The notes: generated by a model not told the origin, from the letters alone. A stretch of DNA of 64,000 bases from Pedobacter aquae (GCF_008195825.1 NZ_CP043329.1:992001-1056000); one strand, 5' to 3'. Counted from the stretch's first letter, positions 52,479 to 62,336 are shown. Numbers and translations are program-made.

Positions 52479-53201
52479 TTACTGACCAATTTTAATCAGT
52501 TCAATTTCAAAAATTAAAGTGCTATAAGGAGGAATATCTTGTCCGGCACCATTTTCTCCGTATCCTAGTTTATAAGGAATATAGAATTTGTATTTAGAAC
52601 CTACAGACATCAGTTGTACACCTTCTGTCCAACCCGGGATAACCCTATTTAATTGTAGGTTGATAGGCTCGCCACGGTCGTAAGAGCTGTCAAACTGTTT
52701 ACCATCTAACAAAGTACCTTTATAATGTACGGTTACAAAATCTTCTGCTTTGGGTTTTGCACCAGTACCTTCGGTAATTACTTCATATTGCAAGCCGCTT
52801 GCAGTTTCTTTAACACCAGCTTTTGCTTTGTTTTCTGTCAAGAATTTTTCGTTGGTAGCAATAGCTTCGCTAAATTTTGCTTTGGTAGCCGCTTGTAAGA
52901 AACTGCCAATAGCGTTAGAAGCCTGCTCATCTGTTAAAAGGGTAGAGTCGCCTTTAAAAACATCTTCCATAGCTTTAGAAAGCATGGCATAGTTTAAAGA
53001 AGTTACACCATCTGCTTTTAAGCCTTGAGCTATTTTAAAACCAAAAGAATAGCTGGCAGAGTCTACCGCTGTTAATGCAGGCGCTACAACTGCTACTGGC
53101 GCTTTTGTAGCTGCTTTCTTTTTAGATTTAGTTTGTGCGTTAATACTTGTAAAGCTTCCTACTAAAAGTAAAGCTGTTAAGGTTAAATATGTTCTTTTCA
53201 T
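52479..53201 (-). CDS. FKBP-type peptidyl-prolyl isomerase (Mip-like, exported)
   Basis: A signal peptide ending in SINAQ is followed by a lysine/alanine-rich linker, an FKBP N-terminal dimerisation region (about 45-135) and a C-terminal FKBP domain with TVHYKGTLLDGKQFDSSYDR, IPGWTEGVQLMSVG and IPPYSTLIFEIELI. It speeds proline cis-trans isomerisation in the periplasm. Length 240 fits the Mip/FkpA group. Confidence 0.93.
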   Translation of the reverse strand: MKRTYLTLTALLLVGSFTSINAQTKSKKKAATKAPVAVVAPALTAVDSASYSFGFKIAQGLKADGVTSLNYAMLSKAMEDVFKGDSTLLTDEQASNAIGSFLQAATKAKFSEAIATNEKFLTENKAKAGVKETASGLQYEVITEGTGAKPKAEDFVTVHYKGTLLDGKQFDSSYDRGEPINLQLNRVIPGWTEGVQLMSVGSKYKFYIPYKLGYGENGAGQDIPPYSTLIFEIELIKIGQ

Positions 53202-53308
53202 TTAATTAAAATATGGCTAAATATATAAATAACAAACGAATCTAAAATTTTACAGGAATAGTTTTTTTGTTTGTGATGATTTGCTAAATAAATTAGTATT
53301 TTAGCTGT

Positions 53309-54160
53309 ATGGATAGGTTGTATGCAATTGTGGATATAGAAACTACTGGAAGTCATGCTAGTGCCAATGGTATTACAGAGATTGCTATAGTGATATTTGA
53401 TGGCACAAAGGTGATAGGAAAATTTGAATCTTTAGTAAATCCGCAACAAACCATACCGCCCTTTATACAATCCCTAACCGGTATTGATGATGAGATGACA
53501 GCCCAAGCACCTTTGTTTGAAGATTTGGCTCCGCAGATTTTCAATTTATTAGAAGGGAAGGTGTTTGTAGCACACAATGTAAATTTTGATTTTTCTTTTG
53601 TTCATTATCATTTAAAAAAGGCGGGTTATCAGCTCAATAGTAAAAAGTTGTGTACGGTACGCCTAGCCAGAAAAATATTACCGGGTCTCCCGTCTTATAG
53701 TTTAGGCAAACTTTGCAGGCAATTAGAAATCGGTATAGAAAATAGACACAGAGCCATGGGTGATGCCTTTGCTACAGCTTCTTTATTTAAAATCCTGATT
53801 AATAGAGATCATTCTGATGTAATTGCTTTGGCACTAAAAGCAAATTCTAAAGAGCAGATTTTGCCACCACTTTTAGATAAAGAACAGCTTCAAAAGCTAC
53901 CGCATGCGCCAGGTGTTTACTATTTTAAGAATAAGCAAAAGAAAATTGTTTATGTAGGCAAGGCTGTAAATATTTATAAACGTGTTTGTAGTCATTTCGC
54001 CAATAATAATCCCGATGAAAAGAAACAAGCTTTCTTGAAGCATGTCAAATATGTAGATTTTGAAGTTTGTGGTTCAGAATTACAAGCTTTAATTTTTGAG
54101 GCTATAGAAATTAAAAGATTATGGCCCAAAGAAAATAGGGCTTTAAAAATCCGGAGTTGA
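53309..54160 (+). CDS. DnaQ-like exonuclease plus GIY-YIG domain (5' part of a frameshifted gene)
   Basis: Residues 1-170 are a DEDD 3'-5' exonuclease (AIVDIETTGSHAS, VFVAHNVNFDFSF, HRAMGDAFAT). Residues 190-275 are a UvrC-type GIY-YIG domain (APGVYYFKNKQKKIVYVGKA). In Bacteroidota this protein is normally about 460 residues with a further C-terminal domain. Here the frame ends at 54160, and the missing part continues in the -1 frame (54157-54681). A run of five A at 54145-54149 is the likely site; one extra A gives RALKNPELRFALYVYENQAG without a break. Real mutation or sequencing error. Confidence 0.85.
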   Translation: MDRLYAIVDIETTGSHASANGITEIAIVIFDGTKVIGKFESLVNPQQTIPPFIQSLTGIDDEMTAQAPLFEDLAPQIFNLLEGKVFVAHNVNFDFSFVHYHLKKAGYQLNSKKLCTVRLARKILPGLPSYSLGKLCRQLEIGIENRHRAMGDAFATASLFKILINRDHSDVIALALKANSKEQILPPLLDKEQLQKLPHAPGVYYFKNKQKKIVYVGKAVNIYKRVCSHFANNNPDEKKQAFLKHVKYVDFEVCGSELQALIFEAIEIKRLWPKENRALKIRS

Positions 54161-54681
54161 GGTTTGCTTTGTATGTTTATGAAAATCAGGCAGGTTATCT
54201 TAGCCTTGGAGTTGGTAAAAAGATAAAGTATTTGAAGCCTTACCATAGCTTTAACAGCAAAGCAGAAGCTGTTTTGTTCCTCAGAAAATTGATAGAAAAC
54301 TACGAGCTATGTCCTAAGTTTTGTGGCTTTAAAAGTGTTTTAACTAAAGAAACTTCTAGTACCATGTGTTGTAATACTTGCTTAAAACAAGAAGATGCGC
54401 TTACGTATAACCTAAGGGTTGCTGCTGCTTTAAATACCATTGCTGATGAATTTAAGAGCTATTTGATTATAGATGAGGGAAGAGACGGACATGAAAAATG
54501 CTGTATCTTGATAGAAAAAGGAGATTTTTATGGGATGGGCTACATGCCTAGTCAGGAAATTGTGAGTCAGCTAGATGATATCAAAACCAAAGTAACACCT
54601 TATCCTTCTTACAGTTTTATACAGAAAACTGTTTTTGATTTTGCCTTTAAAAACCCTGATAAACTAATCTTGTTACAATAA
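54157..54681 (+). CDS. C-terminal part of the exonuclease/GIY-YIG protein (after frameshift)
   Basis: This frame has no ATG start; its first codon TTG at 54157 is in the middle of the family alignment. It carries FALYVYENQAGYLSLGVG, the cysteine pattern CPKFCG ... TMCCNTCLK, LIIDEGRDGHEKCCILIEKG and DFYGMGYMP, all typical of the C-terminal domain of the Bacteroidota exonuclease/GIY-YIG protein. It should be joined to 53309-54160 as one product of about 457 residues. Confidence 0.8.
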   Translation: MRFALYVYENQAGYLSLGVGKKIKYLKPYHSFNSKAEAVLFLRKLIENYELCPKFCGFKSVLTKETSSTMCCNTCLKQEDALTYNLRVAAALNTIADEFKSYLIIDEGRDGHEKCCILIEKGDFYGMGYMPSQEIVSQLDDIKTKVTPYPSYSFIQKTVFDFAFKNPDKLILLQ

Positions 54682-54712
54682 GTTTTAAAATAAGATGTTT
54701 ATCTTCATCAAT

Positions 54713-56290
54713 ATGAAAAGAATATTTTTAACTGCTGCCATTATGGGCGTTTCCTCAATTATTTTTGCTCAGGATCAAACGCCTGTAAAATATGCACAAA
54801 GCATAACTGTTGCAGATGCTACCAAAAAATTAAGTGTTTTAGCTGCCGATGATTTTGCTGGTAGAGAAACTGGTGATTTAGGTGCGCAAAAAGCTGCTGA
54901 TTATATCAAAAATCACTTTAAAAGTTTAGGACTTAAAGCTCCGGTAAACGGAGATTATTTTCAGAAACTAGATTTAAGAGAGCAATATCTTTCTAAAACC
55001 AATGTGATTGCTAATGGCGAGGCTCTAGAGTTTTTTAAAGATTTCTATATGAGTGGGGTATCGCAAGCTAAGCTCCAGAAGACATTTAAAAATTTTGTTT
55101 TTGTTGGTTATGGCATCGCATCAGAGAAATATGATGATTTAAGCAATCTAAATTTAGAAGGTAAAGTTGCTATTATATTGCCCGGAGAGCCTTCAAAAGA
55201 TGGGAAATCTTTGATTACGGCTAATGGTAATTATTCTGATTGGACAAGCAACCGAACCAAGAAAATAGATGCATTAAAGGCCAAAAAGCCTCAGGCTATT
55301 ATTATTGTGAGCGATCAGGTAAACCGTATGTCGCAGAACGGAACTAATAAAAATCGTCCGGCTTTGATATTAGGTGATGCTAAATCTAATACACCTATTA
55401 TTTACTTAACCAAAGCGGCTTTAAGCAAGTTGATGAGTGGTACTAAGAAAGATCTTGCTACAGAAACGAATCAGATTCTTAACGGCCTTAAACCAGCATC
55501 TTTTACCTTTAATGGCAATTTAGATGTTGATGTAGAACTTACCATCAAGCCTTTAGAAGCTCATAATGTATTAGGATTTTTAGAAGGTACAGATGAAAAG
55601 CTGAAAAAAGAAGTTGTGGTTATTACGGCACATTACGACCATATAGGTGTTGCCGATGATGGCGATGTTTATAACGGTGCCGATGATGATGCCTCTGGTA
55701 CAACAGGTGTTATGGAGCTAGCAGAAGCTTTTGTGCAAGCTAAAAAAGAGGGTAAAGGACCTAAAAGAAGTATTTTATTTATGACCGTAGTGGGCGAGGA
55801 GAAAGGTTTGTTAGGTTCTGAATGGTACTCTAGAAATCCTGTATTTCCTTTAGCTAATACCATCACTAACTTAAATATTGATATGATAGGTAGGGTAGGT
55901 GATATTTATAAAAGCAATCCAGATTCTGCCAATTATATATTCGTAATTGGTTCTGATAAGTTAAGTACTACTTTAAAGGAGATTAGTGAGAAGGCAAATA
56001 AAACCTACGCGAAAATGGTTTTAGATTATCGTTATGATGATCCAGCAGATCCAAATCGTTTTTATTACCGCTCAGATCATTACAATTTCGCTAAGCATAA
56101 CATCCCGGTTATTTTCTATTTCAATGGTACACATGAAGATTATCATAAAAAGACCGATGAAATAGGGAAAATAAATTTTCCTTTATTGGTAAAAAGAGCG
56201 CAGTTGGTGTTTTATACCGCCTGGGATTTGGTAAACAGAGCAGAACGCCCGGCTGTAGATAGGCAAAATGATATGCCAAGTAATAGATAG
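54713..56290 (+). CDS. M28 family zinc aminopeptidase (exported)
   Basis: The preferred start is the ATG at 54713, giving a signal peptide MKRIFLTAAIMGVSSIIFAQ; an upstream in-frame ATG (54695) adds six residues. A PA-like insert (about 110-240) precedes the M28 catalytic core with ITAHYDHIGV, YNGADDDASGTTG (metal ligands) and VVGEEKGLLGSEWY (catalytic glutamate). DYRYDDPADPNRFYYRSDH completes the site. It cleaves N-terminal residues from peptides in the periplasm. Confidence 0.93.
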   Translation: MKRIFLTAAIMGVSSIIFAQDQTPVKYAQSITVADATKKLSVLAADDFAGRETGDLGAQKAADYIKNHFKSLGLKAPVNGDYFQKLDLREQYLSKTNVIANGEALEFFKDFYMSGVSQAKLQKTFKNFVFVGYGIASEKYDDLSNLNLEGKVAIILPGEPSKDGKSLITANGNYSDWTSNRTKKIDALKAKKPQAIIIVSDQVNRMSQNGTNKNRPALILGDAKSNTPIIYLTKAALSKLMSGTKKDLATETNQILNGLKPASFTFNGNLDVDVELTIKPLEAHNVLGFLEGTDEKLKKEVVVITAHYDHIGVADDGDVYNGADDDASGTTGVMELAEAFVQAKKEGKGPKRSILFMTVVGEEKGLLGSEWYSRNPVFPLANTITNLNIDMIGRVGDIYKSNPDSANYIFVIGSDKLSTTLKEISEKANKTYAKMVLDYRYDDPADPNRFYYRSDHYNFAKHNIPVIFYFNGTHEDYHKKTDEIGKINFPLLVKRAQLVFYTAWDLVNRAERPAVDRQNDMPSNR

Positions 56291-56417
56291 TTTTTAGGAC
56301 AGTTATAAAATGCTGCTGTAGCTTTTGATGATTTTGTAAGCTTTACAGCTGATTTCTTTATTTGGTACAATTTTTAATAGCATAAGAATAGTTTTATGAA
56401 TAGCTAAACTTATCAAT

Positions 56418-56726
56418 ATGAAAAGATTAATTTACTTCGCATTAACAGTATTCATGTTTATGGGTTCTGTAAATGCTTTTGCATCGGGTGCAGAAAAACG
56501 TAACCCAGAATTAACAGAGCGTCAGAAAGTAAGGTTACAAGAAATTTCTCAGCGAGTTGAGGAAATCAAATCTTTAGATCGTTCTAAACTAAGTAGAGAA
56601 GAGCGTAAAGAAATTAAAAATGAGTTGTTAGAGATGAAAAAAGAATCTAAGGCATTGTCTGGAGGTGTTTATTTATCTGCTACAGCTATTATCATCATCT
56701 TATTAGTATTGATTTTAGTTTTCTAG
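56418..56726 (+). CDS. Small membrane protein with coiled coil
   Basis: The 102-residue product has a signal peptide (ending in NAFASG), a charged helical middle (LTERQKVRLQEISQRVEEIK) and a C-terminal hydrophobic segment (LSATAIIIILLVLILVF). This layout is frequent in Bacteroidota; function unknown. It is closed by the palindromic element at 56753-56871. Confidence 0.65.
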   Translation: MKRLIYFALTVFMFMGSVNAFASGAEKRNPELTERQKVRLQEISQRVEEIKSLDRSKLSREERKEIKNELLEMKKESKALSGGVYLSATAIIIILLVLILVF

Positions 56727-56752
56727 AATTTATATCTCTTTAGGTAAAAAAA

Positions 56753-56871
56753 GAGGCTGTCTCAAATTACCATTTTGTGTCAGGCTGAGCGGAGTCGAAG
56801 CCTTTTCTAAGCATATCAGAGAACATTTCGACTCCGCTCAATGTGACAGATACTATTTTTGAGACAGCCTC
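56753..56871. repeat. Nested palindromic element between convergent genes
   Basis: Outer arms GAGGCTGTCTCAAA (56753-56766) and TTTGAGACAGCCTC (56858-56871) are exact 14-bp inverted repeats. Inside is a second pair with TGAGCGGAGTCGAAG and TTTCGACTCCGCTCA plus TGTCA/TGACA. The inner core matches 28291-28326. Flanking A and T runs would let it terminate transcription of both convergent genes. It looks like a REP or small MITE-type element. Confidence 0.75.
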
Positions 56872-56897
56872 CTTTTATCAATAATGACTTGCTTTAT

Positions 56898-57941
56898 TTA
56901 ACCTAAATAATGCTCTAAACTTAAATCTCTTAACTTTTTAGCAGCTTGCTCTGGCGTAATATCTCGTTGTGGATTAGCTAACATTTCATAGCCCACCATA
57001 AACTTTTTTACCGTAGCAGAACGTAATAAGGGCGGATAAAAGTGCATATGCCAATGCCACTCCGGATGGTCACCGTCGTTTACGGGTGCTTGGTGCATAC
57101 CAGCAGAATATGGAAATGAGGTCTCAAATAAATTATCGTATTTGATGGTTAATTGCTTTAAAATTTCTGCTAAAGCAGTTTTCTCAACCTCGGTAAATTC
57201 AAGAATATTTTGAACTTGTCTTTTACTGATGATCATGGTCTCGTAAGGCCAAACTGCCCAAAAAGGTACTAAAGCAACAAAATGCTCATTTTCCAAAATC
57301 ATACGTTCTTGGCTTTCTAGTTCTACCTCCAAATAAGCGCTTAATAAGCTTTTTTTATTTTCCTGATAATATTTTAGAAACTGTACACCTTCTTTTGCAG
57401 GCTCTACCGGTACCGAGCTTTGCGCCCAAATTTGTCCATGAGGGTGGGGGTTACTGCATCCCATTACATCGCCTTTATTTTCAAATATTTGGATGTGTTT
57501 TATCCAGCTATGAGAGGTAGACAAGTCTTTAAACTCTGTTTGCCATAAAGTAATAACAGCTTCTATAGCTTTTACTTCCATCTGCGGAAGCGTAAGATCA
57601 TGTCGTGGCGAGAAACAGATAACCCTGCAAATGCCACGTTCGCTAGTGGCTTGTAATAAATTGTTTTTATTTACATTTCCTTCCGGAGTATCTTGTAATA
57701 AAGAAGAAAAATCGTTGGTAAATGCATAGGGGCCTGTATATGGGGGATTTACAGAACCATCAGAACGGGTATTACCCGGACATAAATAGCAGCTAGCATC
57801 ATATTGCGGTCTTGGGGTATTGTTAACCGTTTCTACTTTACCTTGCCATGGTCTTTTGGTACGGTGTGGAGATACCATTACCCATTCGCCAGTTAATATA
57901 TTTAAACGCTTATGCGGATGCTCATCAAAATTAAATTCCAT
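56898..57941 (-). CDS. galT: Galactose-1-phosphate uridylyltransferase
   Basis: The 347-residue enzyme exchanges UMP between UDP-glucose and galactose-1-phosphate in the Leloir pathway. The active-site HPHGQIWA motif and the zinc-binding CYLCPGNTR near the N terminus are present, and HWHMHFYPPLLRS is at the C-terminal half. It overlaps the galK stop by one base, so both are on one transcript. Confidence 0.95.
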   Translation of the reverse strand: MEFNFDEHPHKRLNILTGEWVMVSPHRTKRPWQGKVETVNNTPRPQYDASCYLCPGNTRSDGSVNPPYTGPYAFTNDFSSLLQDTPEGNVNKNNLLQATSERGICRVICFSPRHDLTLPQMEVKAIEAVITLWQTEFKDLSTSHSWIKHIQIFENKGDVMGCSNPHPHGQIWAQSSVPVEPAKEGVQFLKYYQENKKSLLSAYLEVELESQERMILENEHFVALVPFWAVWPYETMIISKRQVQNILEFTEVEKTALAEILKQLTIKYDNLFETSFPYSAGMHQAPVNDGDHPEWHWHMHFYPPLLRSATVKKFMVGYEMLANPQRDITPEQAAKKLRDLSLEHYLG

Positions 57942-59098
57942 TATGCTAAAATTCTTGTACCGTCTTCTATTTGCGATATGTAAACATTCATCCCTTTATT
58001 CAGCTTATTAAAATAAGCTTCTTTCACTCTTTTGATAACTTCGTCTAAATGCTCTTCTTTCACTAAAGAAATCACACAACCACCAAAGCCACCGCCCATC
58101 ATCCTAGCACCTAAAATAGCTTCTTCTTTTTTGGTGCAGCTTACAATAAAATCAAGCTCTGGACAGCTTACTTCATACAATTCGCTTAAACCAGTATGGG
58201 TTTGGTACATTTTTTGGCCAAAAGCTTCTATGTTTCCGGCTTCTAAATCAGCGCAAGCGGCCAACAACCTGTTATTTTCTTCTACTACATATTTGCAGCG
58301 GTTATAAATATCCGGACTAGCATCATGCAAGCATTCTTCAACCATTTCTATGGTAGCGTCTCTTAAGAATTTAACTTCAGGGTATTTTTGTTGGATAATA
58401 GAAACGCCTTCTTGACACTGACTGCTTCTTACATTATATTCAGAAGAAGCTAAAGAGTGCTTCACCATAGAATCAAATAGTACTATTTTAATTCCTTTCA
58501 ATTCGAAAGGAACATATTCATATTCCAAAGAGCGGCAATCTAACTTAATTACATGGCCTTTTTTACCAAAAACACTGGCAAATTGGTCCATAATACCACA
58601 TTTAACACCTACAAACTCGTTCTCGCCTTTTTGTGCAATTTTAGCGATATCCATTTTAGATAATTCTAAGTTATAAAGCTCATTTAAAGCAAAAGCAACC
58701 GCACATTCTAAAGCTGCTGATGATGACATACCGGCACCTAAAGGAACATCGCCAGAAATAACGGCATTAAAACCTTTAATTTGCTTATTGGCTTTTAAAA
58801 GCTGGTCAACAATACATATAACGTAGTTAGGCCATCCTTTTTCAGAGAAGCTATAATTGCTTAATGAGGTTTCAATCTCATCATCCATATCTGCGGCTAC
58901 CAATACAATTTTATCGTCGTCTCTTTTAGAAATAGCAATATAAGCAGCCTTGTTTACCGCAGCAGGTAGCACAAAACCCATGTTATAGTCGGTATGCTCA
59001 CCTATAAGATTTACTCTTCCTGGCGAGCAAACAACCAAAGGTTGCTTATTAAACTTTTCTTTAAATGTTTCTAAAACAAGTTCATGTGAATTCTTCAT
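57941..59098 (-). CDS. galK: Galactokinase
   Basis: GHMP kinase with the galactose signature GRVNLIGEHTDYNMG, ATP motif PLGAGMSSSAALE and C-terminal MGGGFGGCVISLV. It makes galactose-1-phosphate for GalT. I start at the ATG at 59098 (MKNSHEL); an ATG 12 codons upstream is in frame but atypical. Divergent from an AraC regulator 59285-60154 that may control the pair. Confidence 0.95.
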   Translation of the reverse strand: MKNSHELVLETFKEKFNKQPLVVCSPGRVNLIGEHTDYNMGFVLPAAVNKAAYIAISKRDDDKIVLVAADMDDEIETSLSNYSFSEKGWPNYVICIVDQLLKANKQIKGFNAVISGDVPLGAGMSSSAALECAVAFALNELYNLELSKMDIAKIAQKGENEFVGVKCGIMDQFASVFGKKGHVIKLDCRSLEYEYVPFELKGIKIVLFDSMVKHSLASSEYNVRSSQCQEGVSIIQQKYPEVKFLRDATIEMVEECLHDASPDIYNRCKYVVEENNRLLAACADLEAGNIEAFGQKMYQTHTGLSELYEVSCPELDFIVSCTKKEEAILGARMMGGGFGGCVISLVKEEHLDEVIKRVKEAYFNKLNKGMNVYISQIEDGTRILA

Positions 59099-59284
59099 AT
59101 ATATGGTGTTAACCTTTACAAAATTGGTTTTCATAATTTAGGGCCTTATGGAATATGCAAATAAGATACCCAAAAACTATGAGTTTTGAAAGTGTGAAAT
59201 TAGAGTAAAGAAATAGTAACATAATGGATTATATGATGAAGTTATTGTATTATTTTATGTAGTTTTGGGTTTGAAAATTTAAAA

Positions 59285-60154
59285 TTGAAGAAGAAAAAAC
59301 AAGGCTTTGAAGGCGAGAGGATTCTTGAAATAACCGCTGTTAGACGTCATTTAATTGATAATCCTCAATTTTTGAGTTTTTCTGGGATGGGCTTTTTTCC
59401 AAAAGCTAAATACCATGCAGATGAGCAGCTGAAAGGTTATCACTACTATACCTTAATATATTGTATACAAGGTTTAGGTAAAGCACAAATCTTAAATGAG
59501 GATTTAGCTATTAAAGCCGGAGATTTTTTCTTCATCCCTAAAAACACTTCTTTTAAGTATATGGCAGATCATCAAACGCCATGGACAGTTTTTTGGTTTA
59601 ATTTTGATGGCACTTTAGCCGATGATGTTCTTCAGTTATTTTATCAGCATAATCAATCTTATAAAGGTTTTTTAGCTTATGAGGAAGAACGTATTTTACT
59701 ATTTGATACCATATATAAGAATTTAAAAAGAGGTTATAGCAAAGAGGTGATGACGCTATTAAATATGGGATTATTACATTTTTTAACTTCTTTTATCATC
59801 CATATTAGGCCTAAGCAAAAGGATAAAAACCAAGATTTGGTAAATCAGGTGATAGATTATTTTAAAAAGAATCTAGACAAGAATATCACTTTAACGGAGA
59901 TGGCTCAATATATAAATATTTCTGTTCCTCATTTTTCTTCGGTTTTTAAAAAGAAGGTAGGCGTATCTCCGGTAGATTACTTTTTGCAATTGAAAATGCA
60001 ACGAGCCTGCCAATATTTAGAATATACCGATGCTTTAGTTAAAGAAGTAGCTTTTAAAGTTGGCATAGAAGATGCACAGTACTTCTCTCGCTTATTTTCT
60101 AAAGTAGTAGGAATGTCTCCCAATACCTACAGAAAGACGCTTGGTCGCCAATAA
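59285..60154 (+). CDS. AraC family transcriptional regulator
   Basis: An N-terminal cupin-like ligand domain (IQGLGKAQILNEDLAIKAGD, FFFIPKNTSFKY) is followed by two AraC helix-turn-helix units (ITLTEMAQYINISVPHFSSV and VKEVAFKVGIEDAQYFSRLF). The frame opens with TTG at 59285. Divergent from galK-galT across about 190 bases, it is a good candidate activator responding to galactose or a galactoside; this is inferred from position. Confidence 0.87.
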   Translation: MKKKKQGFEGERILEITAVRRHLIDNPQFLSFSGMGFFPKAKYHADEQLKGYHYYTLIYCIQGLGKAQILNEDLAIKAGDFFFIPKNTSFKYMADHQTPWTVFWFNFDGTLADDVLQLFYQHNQSYKGFLAYEEERILLFDTIYKNLKRGYSKEVMTLLNMGLLHFLTSFIIHIRPKQKDKNQDLVNQVIDYFKKNLDKNITLTEMAQYINISVPHFSSVFKKKVGVSPVDYFLQLKMQRACQYLEYTDALVKEVAFKVGIEDAQYFSRLFSKVVGMSPNTYRKTLGRQ

Positions 60155-60285
60155 CATAAATTCATTTTTGTAATTCTTTGACTAAAGGATAAAGTATTCA
60201 TTATCTATAAGATAGCGCTTAAATATAGGGAAACGCTCTATTTGGTCTGCTCTTTGTTTATGCGATGCATATCAAACAAATAAAA

Positions 60286-60816
60286 ATGAAAAAAACAATG
60301 ATTAAAATGTTTATTGTAGCAGCTACAATAACATCATACTTCTCTTTCAATCATGCACAAGCACAAACCACAAATCCTGATGGCTCAAGAACCCGCTTAG
60401 GTCTTGGCTTAGGTTTGGGTGTGCCAACAAAAAGCAATGTGGCAGATGTAGTGATTGCACCTGATTTAAGGTTACAACATGATTTAGGCGCTCGTACTTC
60501 TTTAACTTTAACCACAGGATATTATGGTTTTGTGGGTAAGCCAGAAGTACTGGGAGAAAGAATTGGTTCGGATTTAATTCCACTTAAAGCAGGGGCTAAG
60601 TTCTTTTTTGGAGATACCTTTTATTTGCAACCAGAAGCGGGTGTTGCTTTTTCTACAAAAGAAGGTTACGGAACACCTTTTGTTTGGGCACCAAGTTTGG
60701 GTTATGCCAATCAGAAATGGGATATAGCTCTTCGTTACGAAGGTTTTGAATATGAAAACGGAAGCAACGGAATGGTTGCTTTAAGAGCCGCATATTCTTT
60801 TAATTTATCCAAATAA
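60286..60816 (+). CDS. Small outer-membrane beta-barrel protein
   Basis: From ATG 60286 a signal peptide (to HAQAQ) precedes about 145 residues of alternating beta strands (RLGLGLGLGVPTKS, SLTLTTGYYGFVG, WDIALRYEGFEYENG) ending in aromatic/hydrophobic FNLSK, consistent with an eight-stranded barrel. No specific function. A terminator-like hairpin follows at 60837. Confidence 0.7.
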   Translation: MKKTMIKMFIVAATITSYFSFNHAQAQTTNPDGSRTRLGLGLGLGVPTKSNVADVVIAPDLRLQHDLGARTSLTLTTGYYGFVGKPEVLGERIGSDLIPLKAGAKFFFGDTFYLQPEAGVAFSTKEGYGTPFVWAPSLGYANQKWDIALRYEGFEYENGSNGMVALRAAYSFNLSK

Positions 60817-60836
60817 GAATTTTTTTAAAATTTTGT

Positions 60837-60867
60837 AAAAAAGTCGACGAAAGTCGGCTTTTTTTGT
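60837..60867 (+). terminator. Intrinsic terminator after the barrel gene
   Basis: AAGTCGAC and GTCGGCTT pair (one G-T) around a GAAA loop, preceded by an A run and followed by seven T. Confidence 0.75.
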
Positions 60868-61002
60868 TTTCAGGCAAACAAATTTTGAAATATATGCTTA
60901 TACTTGAGGCATTGTAAGAAATACCTATTTAAAAATTACAAAAAGAAGATATTTCTAATAGAATATTAATACAATTATAATTTTTTAATTAATTGATTTA
61001 AT

Positions 61003-61010
61003 TAAATTTG
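61003..61010 (+). promoter_or_regulatory. -7 box upstream of gltA
   Basis: TAAATTTG matches TAnnTTTG and lies 18 bases before the ATG at 61029, which also rules out the in-frame TTG at 61008 as the start. Confidence 0.45.
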
Positions 61011-61028
61011 TTGCGTAACACCAATTTT

Positions 61029-62315
61029 ATGTCAGAAACAGCAGAACTTAAATTAGATGGTAAGTCTATTCAGTTACCAGTTTTAGAAGGAACCGAAAAC
61101 GAGAAAGCAATTGATATTTCAAAACTTAGAGATCAGACAGGTTATGTAACCCTAGATAGCGGTTTTAAAAATACCGGAGCCACCAAAAGTGCTATCACCT
61201 TTTTAGATGGTGAAAAAGGTATCTTAAAATATAGAGGCTACGGAATAGAAGAACTTGCAGAGAAATCTACTTTTTTAGAAGTTGCTTACCTTTTAATATA
61301 CGGTAACTTACCAACTAAAACAGAGATCGAGGATTTCCAGCGTAAAATTAGCAGACATACATTGGTGCATGAGGATATGAAGAAGTTTTTTGATGGTTTC
61401 CCGTCAAAATCTCATCCAATGGGGCAGTTGTCTTCACTAGTTTGTTCTTTATCTTCTTTCTACCCTGAGTCTTTAGACCCTCACCAAACCAAAGAGGAGT
61501 TTGAGTTAACCATTATCAAATTGTTAGCTAAAATGCCAACCATTGTTTCTTGGATTTACAAAAAATCTTTAGGACATCCGGTATTATATCCTCAAAACAA
61601 ATATGATTATGTTAGTAATTTCCTTTACATGACTTTTGGTCAGCGTACAGAGGAAATCACCATAGATCCTGTGGTTATTGATGCGATGAACAAATTATTA
61701 ATTCTACACGCAGACCACGAGCAAAACTGTTCTACTTCTACAGTAAGAATTGTAGGTTCATCAGATTGTAACTTATATGCATCTATTTCTGCAGGTGTTT
61801 CTGCACTTTGGGGCCCATTACATGGTGGTGCTAACCAAGCGGTAATAGAAATGTTAGAGAAAATTAAAAACGATGGTGGCGATGTAGATAAGTGGGTTAA
61901 CAAAGCTAAAGACAAAAACGACTCTTTCCGTTTAATGGGCTTTGGTCACCGTGTTTATAAAAACTTCGATCCGAGAGCGAAAATCATTAAAAAAGCTTGT
62001 GACGATATCTTAGCTAAATTAGGTATCAATGATCCTGTATTAGATATAGCTAAGAAATTAGAGGAAGTAGCTTTAAATGATCCTTATTTTGTAGATCGTA
62101 AATTATATCCAAACGTAGATTTCTATTCTGGTATCATTTACAGAGCTTTAGGTTTCCCTACAGAAATGTTTACCGTATTATTTGCTTTAGGCCGTTTACC
62201 GGGATGGATTGCTCAATGGAAAGAAATGAGAGAAAACAAAGAGCCTATAGGAAGACCTCGTCAGATTTACATTGGCGAAAAAGATAGAACTTTCGTTGAT
62301 ATTGCTTCAAGATAA
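61029..62315 (+). CDS. gltA: Citrate synthase
   Basis: Condenses acetyl-CoA and oxaloacetate at the entry of the TCA cycle. The catalytic histidines and aspartate are in WGPLHGGANQAV, MGFGHRVYKNFDPRA and NVDFYSGIIYRALG. From ATG 61029 the protein is 428 residues, as for hexameric type citrate synthases. A clear terminator follows. Confidence 0.97.
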   Translation: MSETAELKLDGKSIQLPVLEGTENEKAIDISKLRDQTGYVTLDSGFKNTGATKSAITFLDGEKGILKYRGYGIEELAEKSTFLEVAYLLIYGNLPTKTEIEDFQRKISRHTLVHEDMKKFFDGFPSKSHPMGQLSSLVCSLSSFYPESLDPHQTKEEFELTIIKLLAKMPTIVSWIYKKSLGHPVLYPQNKYDYVSNFLYMTFGQRTEEITIDPVVIDAMNKLLILHADHEQNCSTSTVRIVGSSDCNLYASISAGVSALWGPLHGGANQAVIEMLEKIKNDGGDVDKWVNKAKDKNDSFRLMGFGHRVYKNFDPRAKIIKKACDDILAKLGINDPVLDIAKKLEEVALNDPYFVDRKLYPNVDFYSGIIYRALGFPTEMFTVLFALGRLPGWIAQWKEMRENKEPIGRPRQIYIGEKDRTFVDIASR

Positions 62316-62336
62316 TTTCTTTAAGATATAGAGTAA

